DNA of 64,000 nucleotides from Paenibacillus ihbetae (GTDB taxonomy: Bacteria; Bacillota; Bacilli; Paenibacillales; Paenibacillaceae). The translations under genes were made by a program, and so were the position numbers. How positions within the stretch are numbered: position 1 is the stretch's first letter; the number at the start of each line of letters is the position of its first letter. The notes under the pieces were generated by a model that saw nothing but the letters and a program-made list of their open reading frames with translations, did no database searches and was not told where the DNA came from. Positions 53,458 through 63,700 of this stretch are shown one piece after another. The stretch is from NCBI RefSeq assembly GCF_002741055.1, contig NZ_CP016809.1, forward strand, positions 3,698,501 through 3,762,500. Direction: 5' to 3'.

Positions 53458-55176
53458 ATGTCAGAGATGAGTCAGAGAACGAAGGACACGGTTCAGCGCT
53501 GGTTAAACGACCCTTATGTCGATGAAGAGACAAAGCGGGAGCTCCGTGCACTGGAGAATGATACCCGTGAGCTGGAGGAGCGGTTCTACCGCGATCTGGA
53601 GTTCGGCACAGGCGGACTTCGCGGCGTGATCGGCGCCGGCAGCAATCGGATGAATAAATATACGGTAGGACGCGCGACGCAAGGCTTCGCGCAATATATT
53701 CTGGATACCCATGGTCAACAGAAAGAGAAGCCTTCGGTCGTCATCGCTCATGATTCAAGGCATTTCTCGCGGGAGTTTGCGCTCGAGGCCGCTCTGGTGC
53801 TTGCCGGTAACGGCATTGTAGCCAAGTTGTATCCGTCGCTGCGCTCCACGCCGCAATTATCGTTCAGCGTCCGTCATTTGGGTGCCTCGGCAGGTATCGT
53901 TATCACGGCAAGCCATAATCCTCCGGAGTATAACGGCTACAAGGTTTACAATCAGGAGGGAGGCCAGCTGGTTCCGCATGAAGCGGAGAAGGTCATCGCC
54001 CTGATCCAGCAGGTGGATTCCTTTGCCGCCGTGAAGAAGCTTTCGAGGGAGGAAGCGGAAGCGCAGGGACTGCTCGTATGGCTTGGCGAAGCTGAGGATC
54101 AAGCCTTCATCGATACGGTTGCTGCCGTTTCCGTTAATCGGGAAGCGATTGCCTCCCGGCTTGCCGATGATTTCAAAATCGTGTTTACTCCGCTGCATGG
54201 CACGGGGCATGAGCCGGTTAAACGGGTCCTCGAGACGATCGGATTCAAGCATATTTATGTGGTGCCTGAGCAGCAGCAGCCGGATGCCGATTTCTCCACG
54301 GTGAAATCTCCGAATCCGGAGGAGCGCGAAGCGTTTACGCTGGCCATGAAGCTTGGCGAGGAAGTCGGCGCCGATATTCTGATCGGTACCGATCCCGATG
54401 CTGACCGTATGGGAGCCGTAGTCAAGAACCGTCAAGGAGAATATGTCGTGCTGACCGGCAATCAGTCCGGTGCGATCATGATTCATTATCTGATGAGCCA
54501 GCTGAAGGAAGCAGGCAAGCTGCCGAACAACGGGGCGGTTATCAAGACGATCGTGACCAGCGAAATGGGCGCAGCCATTGCCGAGCATTACGGTGCAACG
54601 GTGCTGAATACGTTGACGGGCTTTAAGTATATCGGCGAGAAAATGACGCAGTTCGAGCAGTCCGGCAGCCATACGTTCTTGTTCGGCTATGAGGAAAGCT
54701 ACGGCTACCTCGCAGGCAATTATGCCCGGGATAAAGACGCGGTGCTGGCCTCCATGCTGATTTGCGAAGCGGCCGCTTACTATAAAGGACAAGGAAAGAC
54801 CTTGTATGATGTCCTCCAGGAGCTGTACGAGCAATTCGGTTATTTCCTGGAAAAGCTCGAGTCCCGGACCTTGAAAGGGAAGGATGGCGTAGCGCAAATC
54901 GCGGCAAAAATGTCGGATTGGCGAGACAATCCTCCGCAGGAAATCGGCGGCATCAAGATCGAGCAGGTGCTTGATTACGCGAACGGATTGGACGGCCTGC
55001 CGAAAGAAAATGTACTCAAGTACTTGCTTGAGGACGGCTCCTGGTTCTGCTTGAGACCATCGGGCACCGAGCCGAAGATTAAGGTGTATTTCGCGGTTCG
55101 CGGAGCTTCCGCTGCAGATGCGCAGCAGAAAATTCAAACGCTGGTTGAGCATGTAATGGCCCGCGTCGACGCTTGA
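53458..55176 (+). CDS. pgcA: Alpha-phosphoglucomutase
   Basis: About 572 aa. The phosphoserine loop is TASHNPPEYNGYKVY near residue 145, the Mg2+ loop is GTDPDADRMG, the sugar loop is FGYEESYGYL and the phosphate site is RPSGTEPKIK. It interconverts glucose 6- and 1-phosphate, supplying UDP-glucose for glycolipids and wall polymers, and matches B. subtilis PgcA in length. ATG 53458 has AAGGGAG about 11 nt upstream. Confidence 0.95.
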   Translation: MSEMSQRTKDTVQRWLNDPYVDEETKRELRALENDTRELEERFYRDLEFGTGGLRGVIGAGSNRMNKYTVGRATQGFAQYILDTHGQQKEKPSVVIAHDSRHFSREFALEAALVLAGNGIVAKLYPSLRSTPQLSFSVRHLGASAGIVITASHNPPEYNGYKVYNQEGGQLVPHEAEKVIALIQQVDSFAAVKKLSREEAEAQGLLVWLGEAEDQAFIDTVAAVSVNREAIASRLADDFKIVFTPLHGTGHEPVKRVLETIGFKHIYVVPEQQQPDADFSTVKSPNPEEREAFTLAMKLGEEVGADILIGTDPDADRMGAVVKNRQGEYVVLTGNQSGAIMIHYLMSQLKEAGKLPNNGAVIKTIVTSEMGAAIAEHYGATVLNTLTGFKYIGEKMTQFEQSGSHTFLFGYEESYGYLAGNYARDKDAVLASMLICEAAAYYKGQGKTLYDVLQELYEQFGYFLEKLESRTLKGKDGVAQIAAKMSDWRDNPPQEIGGIKIEQVLDYANGLDGLPKENVLKYLLEDGSWFCLRPSGTEPKIKVYFAVRGASAADAQQKIQTLVEHVMARVDA

Positions 55177-55228
55177 TGGATTAAATGATAAAAAAAACGA
55201 ATTTAGAGATGGACAAACTTAGGATAAC

Positions 55229-55283
55229 AGCGAAGCGAATGGAGCGTATGCCGGTCGATTAAGGCATCGCTTTTCGCTTTGCT
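55229..55283 (+). terminator. Probable terminator of pgcA
   Basis: AGCGAAGCGA pairs with TCGCTTTTCGCT, with TATGCC/GGCAT inside. T-rich but without a clean T-run. Confidence 0.5.
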
Positions 55284-55314
55284 AACCCTGTAGGTTCAAT
55301 GAGGAGGTACTTTC

Positions 55315-57336
55315 GTGGTTCAGAAATGGAAACGCTGGAACACGGCAGCCCGAAAGTGGCTGTGGATTCTGGTTGTTCTGGGCGTTGCAGCGTCGCTGCC
55401 GGTTGGCTATGACCGGCTGCAGACAGAATCAACATCCAAGAATGTAGAGCTGGTATTTGATTACCGTGATTTATTGGATGTGTCGGTATACCAAGCCAAG
55501 CCGGAGGATTTCATATCCGAGCAGCTGGATCGTTTGAAGGAAAATGGCGTTATGAGCATGGCTCTCTACGAGAGCACGCTGGACGAGCTGGTGAAATCCC
55601 GCCGAATTACCGTGTATGACGCGCAGCAAGCAGCGGATTTAACCGGAACGACGATTTCGCCGAATGAGAACTTTACGTACATCGCGTTTAATAGCGAGGA
55701 GAGCGCAGTTCTGATTAAGCCGATCATTGAGGAGACCTATTCGAGACTGGGGATTCCGGTGAGAGGATGGAACAATGAACATGCGGTGGACGGTCTCGTT
55801 CTTGAAACGCCACGCTCTAATGCAATCATTAAACCGATGACTCCGGATCCGATAACGATTGCGATGCTGCGGGACAAGGGCTTTACCATAGTGCCGCGTC
55901 TATCCGACAGCCTGCCGTATGACGAGGCTTACGTCGAGCAGCTGATGGCGTATTTCTCCGATATCGGCGTCAAGCGGATTTTGTTCGAGGGCGATGCTGC
56001 CAAGGGCTTCAATGATAATGCCGATAAGAAGAGTCTGGATGCCTTCGGTAAACTCCTGAATCAGTATAATATCGGCCTCATTGCTATCGAGAACATTAAG
56101 CGTCCGCAAAAAGGATTTACCCAGCTTGCTTATATGACGGATTATAACGTCACCCGTATTTATTCCCTCAGTGAGCGGGATGCTAATCTTGACCCGGAAA
56201 CCATCGGGGACCGGTTTGCGCTCGCATCAAAGGACCGGAATATCCGCATGTTTTATTTGAATGCCGAGCCGAGCCGGGACATGACCAAAGCATCGATCAC
56301 CCATCCGATGGATAATTTGATCGACGCATTGACGGGTACGGGGCAAGCGATTCAGAAGATGGAAGACAACGGATTTACGATGGGGCTTGCAGAGCCGTTT
56401 AAAGTCACCGACTCCTCCATGCAGCGTTACTTTAAGCTTGGAGCGGTTATAGGCGCAATCGCCCTGATCACGCTGATGATTTCGTATTACATCCCTTTCC
56501 TGACGGTACCGGCTTTCTTGATTGGCTTGGTTGGCAGCGCAGGTCTGTACGTCCTCAAGCCTACCTTGCTCGAGCAGGCGCTCGCTTTGTTTGCCGCCAT
56601 CAGTGCGCCGACCGTTGCGGTCATACTGGCCATTCGGAAGGTCAACGATACGCAGAAGATCATTCCGGACATGAGCGCAGGTCGAAGAGTGTCGCATTCC
56701 ATTGTTTTGCTGGTGAAAACAACGATCATATCGCTCGCTGCAGTTCCGGTCGTGGTTGCGCTGCTGAACAATGTAACGTATATGCTCGTTCTGGATCAGT
56801 TCCGCGGCGTAAGCCTTCTGGCGGCGGCACCGATCGCTTTGATCGCCGTGTATGTCGTGTTATACCGGGGCGGATCTACGTACAGCTCGATTCAGAAGCT
56901 GCTTAAGGCACCGATTACGCTCACATGGGTGATCGCAGCCGGCATCGTTGGAATCGTGGGCATGTACTACTTAAGCCGGACCGGCAACGCGGGCGCTGTT
57001 TCTCCGATCGAAATGGCCTTCCGCTCGTTCCTGGAGAACACGTTTGGGGTTCGCCCGCGGAACAAGGAATTTTTGCTGGCCCATCCCATGATGGTTCTTG
57101 GCGTCTTCCTGTCCTTTAAATACCGCCATGCGGTCTACCTGCTCGTTATTGGCGTTATGGGGCAGCTGTCGATGGTCGGAACGTTTACGCACATTCATAC
57201 GCCGATCTATATTTCGGCGATTCGCGTGGTGCTCGGCCTCGGACTCGGCCTGATCATCGGTTTGATTGCGATTGCGGCGTGGCAGATACTAGAAAGGATC
57301 TGGAAACGATGGTCACCACTACTTCTAAGACGTTAG
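55315..57336 (+). CDS. DUF5693 family membrane protein
   Basis: 673 aa. One N-terminal helix (about residues 15-32) is followed by an extracytoplasmic region of about 340 residues with alternating helices and strands (RLKENGVMSMALYESTL, GVKRILFEGDA, and similar) that looks like a barrel of glycosidase type, with no catalytic pair I can name. From residue 376 on there are about eight membrane helices. The function is unknown. It overlaps csaB by 28 bp, so they are coupled. The context (csaB, tagA, tagO, exported protein) points to assembly or export of the secondary wall polysaccharide. The GTG 55315 start follows GAGGAGGTAC. Confidence 0.85.
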   Translation: MVQKWKRWNTAARKWLWILVVLGVAASLPVGYDRLQTESTSKNVELVFDYRDLLDVSVYQAKPEDFISEQLDRLKENGVMSMALYESTLDELVKSRRITVYDAQQAADLTGTTISPNENFTYIAFNSEESAVLIKPIIEETYSRLGIPVRGWNNEHAVDGLVLETPRSNAIIKPMTPDPITIAMLRDKGFTIVPRLSDSLPYDEAYVEQLMAYFSDIGVKRILFEGDAAKGFNDNADKKSLDAFGKLLNQYNIGLIAIENIKRPQKGFTQLAYMTDYNVTRIYSLSERDANLDPETIGDRFALASKDRNIRMFYLNAEPSRDMTKASITHPMDNLIDALTGTGQAIQKMEDNGFTMGLAEPFKVTDSSMQRYFKLGAVIGAIALITLMISYYIPFLTVPAFLIGLVGSAGLYVLKPTLLEQALALFAAISAPTVAVILAIRKVNDTQKIIPDMSAGRRVSHSIVLLVKTTIISLAAVPVVVALLNNVTYMLVLDQFRGVSLLAAAPIALIAVYVVLYRGGSTYSSIQKLLKAPITLTWVIAAGIVGIVGMYYLSRTGNAGAVSPIEMAFRSFLENTFGVRPRNKEFLLAHPMMVLGVFLSFKYRHAVYLLVIGVMGQLSMVGTFTHIHTPIYISAIRVVLGLGLGLIIGLIAIAAWQILERIWKRWSPLLLRR

Positions 57337-58565
57337 TCATTTCCGGATATTACGGATTTAAAAACAGCGGCGACGAGGCCGTGCTCAAGTCGATTTTGAC
57401 CGCGCTCGAGCAGGAAGGGCAGGCTGCCGGCGTGACGATCAACCCGGTCGTGCTCTCAATCGATCCCGAATGGACCGAGGCGACGTACGGCGTGAAGTCC
57501 GTACACCGGATGAAGCTGGGCGAGGTCAGGCAAGCGATCAAGGAGAGCGATGGTTTGATCAGCGGGGGAGGCAGTCTTCTGCAGGATGCGACCAGTCCGA
57601 AGACGATTCCTTACTACCTTGGCATTTTGAAGATTGCCCAGTGGCTGGGAAAACCGACGTTCATCTACGCACAGGGCGTCGGACCGGTCAACCGAAAGCT
57701 TTTCCATCCGATGATCCGTTCGGTGTTCCGCAAATGCTCTTATATTTCTGTTCGCGATACCCAGTCGGGCGAGCTTCTTCAGACGATGGGCATATCGGCG
57801 GAAGCGATCCAGGTCGTTCCCGATCCGGTCATGGGTCTGCCGCTTTCGGGGGACAAGCAGGAGCATGGCCTTGGAGCCCAAGATGCTGCGCTGCAAGGCG
57901 CTCAAGCTGAGCGAAGCGCAGCGGATGAAGGACAAGCTGCTCTGCTCGAGGCTGATCCGCCGGCGTCCGGTGCAGGAGCAGTCGCTGGTCAGGTAGATCA
58001 GGGTGACGGCCATCTTCCGACGATCGGAATTTCGGTTCGCCGTTGGCACCCTGAGCTCAAGGAGCTTCAGAGCATCGCGGACGGACTGAAGAAATTGGCT
58101 GCGAGCCGAAAGGTGCATCTTCGCTTCCTTCCGTTCCACAAGCCGGATGATCTGGAAGCCTCCCGATATATAGCCGAGCTGGTCGGCGATGTCAGGTCGA
58201 ACGGCTCCGAGATCAGCTATTATGTAGAGGAGCAGCAGCCCCAGGATATGCTGAGGGAGGTCAGCCGATGCGATGTGGTGCTCGGCATGCGTCTCCACAG
58301 CTTGATCTATGCGGCGAACCGGCGTGTGCCGCTGCTGGGCATCTCCTATGATCCGAAGATTGACCATTTTTTGAAACGGCTGGGCTGCGAGCCTGTCGGA
58401 AGCAGCGAGGCCTTGGATCCGGATCGGCTGAAGAGCGAGATTGCAAAGCTGCTTGACGGCGGCCGTGCCTGGGTGACGGAACACGAAGCACTCATCGCCG
58501 AGTTGAAGCGGGAGGCCGCTCTGCCGGCCCGACGCATCGTCGAATATTTACGCCACAGAGGATGA
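57309..58565 (+). CDS. csaB: Polysaccharide pyruvyl transferase CsaB
   Basis: 418 aa. CsaB adds ketal-linked pyruvate to secondary cell-wall polysaccharide, the modification that SLH domains bind. Visible motifs are SGYYGFKNSGDEAVL at the N-terminus, LISGGGSLLQDATSPKTIPYY, and RLHSLIYAANRRVPLLGISYDPKIDHFL near the C-terminus. Residues about 179-236 form a Gln/Ala/Asp/Gly-rich insertion between the two Rossmann-like halves that is not expected in the family. ATG 57309 has AAAGGATC upstream and lies inside the DUF5693 gene. tagA follows after 7 bp. Confidence 0.93.
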   Translation: MVTTTSKTLVISGYYGFKNSGDEAVLKSILTALEQEGQAAGVTINPVVLSIDPEWTEATYGVKSVHRMKLGEVRQAIKESDGLISGGGSLLQDATSPKTIPYYLGILKIAQWLGKPTFIYAQGVGPVNRKLFHPMIRSVFRKCSYISVRDTQSGELLQTMGISAEAIQVVPDPVMGLPLSGDKQEHGLGAQDAALQGAQAERSAADEGQAALLEADPPASGAGAVAGQVDQGDGHLPTIGISVRRWHPELKELQSIADGLKKLAASRKVHLRFLPFHKPDDLEASRYIAELVGDVRSNGSEISYYVEEQQPQDMLREVSRCDVVLGMRLHSLIYAANRRVPLLGISYDPKIDHFLKRLGCEPVGSSEALDPDRLKSEIAKLLDGGRAWVTEHEALIAELKREAALPARRIVEYLRHRG

Positions 58566-58572
58566 TTAGATC

Positions 58573-59331
58573 ATGAACCAGACAAAACCTTTTCCAACCG
58601 TTTCCGTGTTCGGGGTTCCATTTTCCAAAATGGACATGAAGGATACCGTGAAATATCTGACGGAGGCCGTAAAGTCCGGGAAACCGCATCAGGTCATTAC
58701 AGCCAATCCGATTATGGTCATGACCGCAGAGAATAATCCCGAATATAAAGCCATGATGCAAAGCGCCGAGATCATCGTTCCGGACGGAACCGGAATCGTA
58801 TGGGCTGCCGGTGTAGGGGGCGACCCGCTGGAGGGACGTGTTACGGGCTTCGATCTGTTACATGAATTGCTCCGGGTCGGGGAAACCTACAGATGGAAGT
58901 TTTATCTGCTCGGTACAACTGCAGAAGTGATTCAGGAAGCCGCCAATCGGTTACAAATGCAATATCCGGCTGCAATTATATGCGGGTATCGGGACGGATT
59001 TTTTGGGCCTGAGGAGGATGCCGCCGTGATCGAGGAGATCCGGGCCGCTTCGCCGGACATTTTGTTTGTCGCTCGCGGTGCGGACAACCAGGAGCCTTGG
59101 ATCGCCAAGCATAAGCAGGCGCTGCAGGTTCCTGTCGTTATGGGCGTCGGCGGATCCTTCGATATCATATCCGGCAAGCTCAAGCGCGCTCCGAAGGTAT
59201 TTCAGAAGCTGCGCCTTGAGTGGTTCTACCGGCTTCTGAAGGAGCCCTCCCGTTACAAAAGAATGCTTGCGCTGCCGAAATTCGTAGTGAAAGTGCTGCG
59301 CGAGAGAGAAAACGTAACGAAAACAAGCTAA
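58573..59331 (+). CDS. tagA: WecG/TagA/CpsF family glycosyltransferase
   Basis: 252 aa GT26 enzyme that adds ManNAc from UDP-ManNAc to undecaprenyl-PP-GlcNAc, making the linkage unit of wall polymers. The conserved threonine is in TANPIMVM and the catalytic aspartate is in PDGTGIVWA near residue 68. The UDP site MGVGGSFDIISGKLKRAP is near the C-terminus. In FVARGADNQEPWIAKH the usual GAPKQE reads GADNQE. Start ATG 58573. It is in an operon with csaB. Donor and acceptor would come from mnaA (33182) and tagO (59445). Confidence 0.93.
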   Translation: MNQTKPFPTVSVFGVPFSKMDMKDTVKYLTEAVKSGKPHQVITANPIMVMTAENNPEYKAMMQSAEIIVPDGTGIVWAAGVGGDPLEGRVTGFDLLHELLRVGETYRWKFYLLGTTAEVIQEAANRLQMQYPAAIICGYRDGFFGPEEDAAVIEEIRAASPDILFVARGADNQEPWIAKHKQALQVPVVMGVGGSFDIISGKLKRAPKVFQKLRLEWFYRLLKEPSRYKRMLALPKFVVKVLRERENVTKTS

Positions 59332-59379
59332 ATCGCTTATTTCTATGGCGAATATCCGGGATTTCACCGGAAATTGGTA

Positions 59380-59408
59380 TTGGATTTCGGACCCGAAGGG
59401 AGTATAAT
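59380..59408 (+). promoter_or_regulatory. Sigma-A-type promoter of tagO
   Basis: TTGGAT (59380-59385), 17-nt spacer, TATAAT (59403-59408), giving a leader of about 30 nt. Confidence 0.75.
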
Positions 59409-59444
59409 TCAACCGGTAGACAATATTGGGGGTCGAATGATTAC

Positions 59445-60569
59445 ATGTTAATGATATACATCATCGGGTTTATCGTGGCGCTTGCTTTGGCTCTGCTTCT
59501 TACGCCGCTGGTGAAAAAATTCGCGGTCAAGATCGGTGCCGTCGACGTACCGAATGCCCGTAAAGTTCATACTCGAATCATGCCCCGTCTCGGCGGGCTT
59601 GGCATTTATCTGGCTTTTGTGCTCGGACTCATTGCAGTGCTTCCTTTCTTGCCGGATAGCCTTTCGCCGCGGGATGCCAACTTCATGAAGGCTTTTCTGA
59701 TCGGCGGTTCCATGATCGTACTGATCGGGGCCCTGGACGACCGGTTTGAGCTGTCGGCCAAAGTCAAATTCCTGGCACAGATTGCAGCGGCCTGCGTTGT
59801 CGTGTTCGGATTTAATATTACTGTGGATTTTGTAAATATACCGTTTCAGGACCGGTACTCGGCGCTCGAGAGCTGGGTGTCGATTCCGCTCACCATCTTC
59901 TGGATTGTCGGGGTGACCAATGCCATCAACCTGATTGACGGCCTCGACGGTCTTGCTGCGGGCGTGTCCGGCATTGCGATCGGGACGATTTCTGTCATGG
60001 CGTTCCTGATGGGAAATACGACCGTCGCCCTGCTCTGCCTGCTGCTCTTGGGCGGAATTATCGGATTCCTGTTCTTTAACTTCCATCCCGCCAAGATTTT
60101 CATGGGGGATACCGGCTCACTGTTCCTTGGATTCAGTTTGGCCATGCTGTCCTTGCTCGGCTTCAAGCAGATTGCGATCGTATCGTTCATTACGCCGCTG
60201 ATTATTATCGGGGTGCCGCTGTCGGATACGTTCTTCGCGATCGTGCGCCGCAAAATTCAGAAGAAGCCGATCTTCGCGCCGGACAAAGGACATTTGCATC
60301 ATTGCCTGCGCGAGCTTGGATTCAGCCACCGCCAGACCGTGCTGATCATTTATGTGATTGCTGCGTTCTTCGGCGTACTGGCCGTCATTCAATCCTCGGC
60401 GGCGATGTATGAGGCGAACTGGGTAACCTTCGTCGTCATCTGCGTCATGATGTGCTTCATGCAGATCGGCGCAGAGGTTATCGGGCTTGTAGGCAAGACC
60501 AAACGGCCGATCCTGGGCCTGATCAACCGCATGCGGATGAAGGCGAATCCCGAAAGCCGCTCCAAATAA
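59445..60569 (+). CDS. tagO: Undecaprenyl-phosphate GlcNAc-1-phosphate transferase
   Basis: 374 aa polytopic protein of the WecA/MraY family with about eleven membrane helices. It loads GlcNAc-1-P onto undecaprenyl phosphate. Motifs are KVHTRIMPRLGGLGIY, GALDDRFELSAKVKF, NAINLIDGLDGLAAG and FFNFHPAKIFMGDTGSLFLG, with the catalytic HLHH cluster near residue 285 (KGHLHHCLRELG). The start ATG 59445 is the best choice by hydrophobic onset. The ribosome site GGGGGTCG is rather far. It initiates the linkage unit that TagA extends. Confidence 0.93.
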   Translation: MLMIYIIGFIVALALALLLTPLVKKFAVKIGAVDVPNARKVHTRIMPRLGGLGIYLAFVLGLIAVLPFLPDSLSPRDANFMKAFLIGGSMIVLIGALDDRFELSAKVKFLAQIAAACVVVFGFNITVDFVNIPFQDRYSALESWVSIPLTIFWIVGVTNAINLIDGLDGLAAGVSGIAIGTISVMAFLMGNTTVALLCLLLLGGIIGFLFFNFHPAKIFMGDTGSLFLGFSLAMLSLLGFKQIAIVSFITPLIIIGVPLSDTFFAIVRRKIQKKPIFAPDKGHLHHCLRELGFSHRQTVLIIYVIAAFFGVLAVIQSSAAMYEANWVTFVVICVMMCFMQIGAEVIGLVGKTKRPILGLINRMRMKANPESRSK

Positions 60570-60610
60570 GAACTTATACTAATTCTTTTTGCATACGATT
60601 GGACATGCAG

Positions 60611-60639
60611 GCCTCACCCGAAAAGGGTGAGGCTTTTTT
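60611..60639 (+). terminator. Intrinsic terminator of tagO
   Basis: GCCTCACCC-GAAAA-GGGTGAGGC followed by six T. Confidence 0.96.
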
Positions 60640-60729
60640 GTGTTTTTTCTAAAAAATTGAATGTATGGGACCGATATATATAGGAAGCAAGGTTACGAAT
60701 AAAATGACCAAGGGAGAGATTGAACTGAC

Positions 60730-63700
60730 ATGCAGCGTATAAAACGATCGATTGTCTGGTTGATGCTGACGGCGATGCTGGTCACCCTGCTGCCCGCAGG
60801 CTTGGCTCGTCCTGCCTATGCAGCCCCGTCTGCAGCAACTTACTTTATTCCGGATATCGTTGAGTTCAGAAGCACGGCTTTATTGACGACCGAACCGGGA
60901 GCTTCTCAGATTACACGGGATAACGTGTACAAGACGAGCAATCCGGCTTTGACCATAACCGGGGTGTATTCCCATGTATCCAATAACACACTGTCGGTTA
61001 AAATCGAGCAGCTGAGTTCCCAACCGGTTACAGGCGGGGGAGTACGTTGGGTAACAGACAGCACGAATACGATCACGGCACCGGTTACTGCCGATCCGAA
61101 TGCAACGAACAAGTTTACCGCCAGCAATTTGACTCTCTTCTCAGGATTCAACAAGGTGACTTTTTCAGGAATGCAAGGGAATGTAGAGCGTTCGGATACT
61201 TTCTACGTTCTTTATGACAAAGTTCCGTATATCGAGAGCCTGCAATTAATGGGGGGGCCTACACCGATCAACCTGAACGAAGGGACCCACGTCGTTGTTG
61301 CGAACGGGGTTGGAACCCTGCAGGGGAACGCGAAGAATGCCACGCAAGTTACGGTAGCCCTTAACGGCGGGACGGCGTTTATCTCTTCATTGCTGAATGA
61401 TGGAACATTTTTCACGCCTGCTTTAAACTTCAAACCAGGCTTGAATACGATTGAACTGGTTATCAAAAATGCATCGGATTCCATCAAGATTAATCGCAGC
61501 GTTTACTTTTTTGATACGACCAAGCCATTTACCAGCATAGATATCATCCATGACGGCAATCCATATCCAGCGCTGGACAAGACACCGACATTGACGAGCG
61601 CTGGGACGACTGCAGACCTGGAAGTGGAGATTCTTGTTCCGTATCATTCCTCGGCCTTTGGGGGAAGCGCAACGTATAGTGTTGCTGGACAACCAATCAC
61701 GCCGGTATCATCGGTGATTAGCGAAACGGTCATTCCAGGTCCGGACGGCGTGACGCCGGCTTATCGTTTGGCAAAGTTCAGAACCCAGTCTTTCCCGATA
61801 TCGTCGGGGACCCAGACCGTTAATCTTGTGGTAACGTACGATACTTTTTCTGCAACTTATAATGTGAATTACAAATATCTCCCGAATGAAGTTGTTATCA
61901 CAGGGGTCGATCTGCTTCCTGGGTATAACGGAACAAACGATATAAGTAAAGTGACTCGAATTCCATTGAACGGTTCGCAGACCGATACAGCTGACTTCTA
62001 TATCGTTGTAAAGACAGACAAGCCAGCGAGTACACAGCTCGAAGCTAAATATTTGCCGCTTGGCACGAAGCCGATTTCGCTGACGCGAGTATCACCGCAG
62101 CCTCCTGGTCTTTCAGCTAATGAGGAAGTATACCGGATTACCGGATTTTCGAACGGACAACAGAAGGTGGGCTTTAACTATGCAGGTTCAACGTCCGTAT
62201 TTACGGCTGATATTTCTTATGTGTCCAAAAACTATATTTATATTGCCAACTTGCATGATGGACAAACCTATTCCTTCGACTCCCGCACGACTCATACACT
62301 GAACGTAAAAGGGGAGTATATCGGCTTTGAAAATGTAAACAGCACATTCTTCAAATCGAGTGCCCAAGTATTCGTCAACGGAATTAATATGGATCCGGAT
62401 CCAAATAATCCAGGTGGATGGTTGACAATCAGCCAAGGAAAAGCGTTGTTCGATTTTAACTTTAAAATTGATGCAGCGGGTCCGCTCGTTTATGGGGAAA
62501 ACCGGATTGTCTTTACCGGAACGGCTACGGATGCAGCCGGTAATGAACGGGTAGTTCGTAAAGAACTTAAAATTTATATTATTGACACGAACATTTCGAC
62601 GATTACCAAGTTTATGCCAACCCTGTCCGTACCGGTCCGCGAGCCATTTGATCGAGACAATCCGGCTAACTATCCTGAAGATAAAATGAACCGTATTTTT
62701 TCGGTAACGCCTGACTTTGTGTGGAACACGGACAAATATGTAACCAGTCAGCAGAAGTATGATTTGGTTCTGAGAGGTAATGGTGCTTCTAATCTCAATA
62801 TTTACTTTGGATCACAGTTGTTCTTCCACAGAGATATTAAAGACAGAGCTGGGGTTGACCATGTTACCTCGTCGACCTTTACTTTCAATGGCAAGGATTA
62901 CACGTTCAGCTTTGCCGGCAATGAGTCGGACTTTATCCTTCGGATTCAGGATATTCCATTTGAGCAGCCGGGCAGCCATGTGTATAATTTGGAGCTCATC
63001 AACGGAACCGGGGCGCGGACGACGCAGCGGTTAGAAATTTTGAGGGAAGTAGTTCCATATCGCATTCTGTCTCCTCAGCCTACTGTAGGTGATCAAATTG
63101 TTGTAAATAAAAACTTCGTTCGTTTCGATATTGAAGCGGAGGGAGCGACTGAAGTTCTAGTCGGTAAAGAGCCTGCCGTAAAACGTGCCGATATGGATAA
63201 TCGGTTTGTACTTGATTATGTAGGGCTGAAAGCAAACAAGTCGAATAAGATCGACATTCAAATTACTCGTCCGGGCGGTACGATTAAAGAATCGATCTAT
63301 GTGTATTACACAGGCGCAGTGACAGTGGATTCTCAGTTTATGGCCGAAAAGGTATCAAATAAATATTCGGTATTCAATAAGAAGCTTCAGCTTTCCTTCC
63401 CTAAGGGAACTGTGCTTCAATCAGCAAATGTATCGGGGTCAGGTGTGACCAAATTCTATCCGGACAATAAAATTTTGTTTGGCATTGCTGATCCTAAGGA
63501 CGGCGTAGTTGAACGTCGGAACGATTACGGTAACATTATTAACGTAACGAACGATGACCGTACGCCAGGCGGAGCGAATACCATTAAAATTCCTGAGTAT
63601 TTAGTTCAGCGTTTCAATTCTTCGGAAGACACCAGCAATTTCTCGCTTGTATCCGATATTTACTGGATTCATGGCGGAATTGGAGAACAGAATGATCGGG

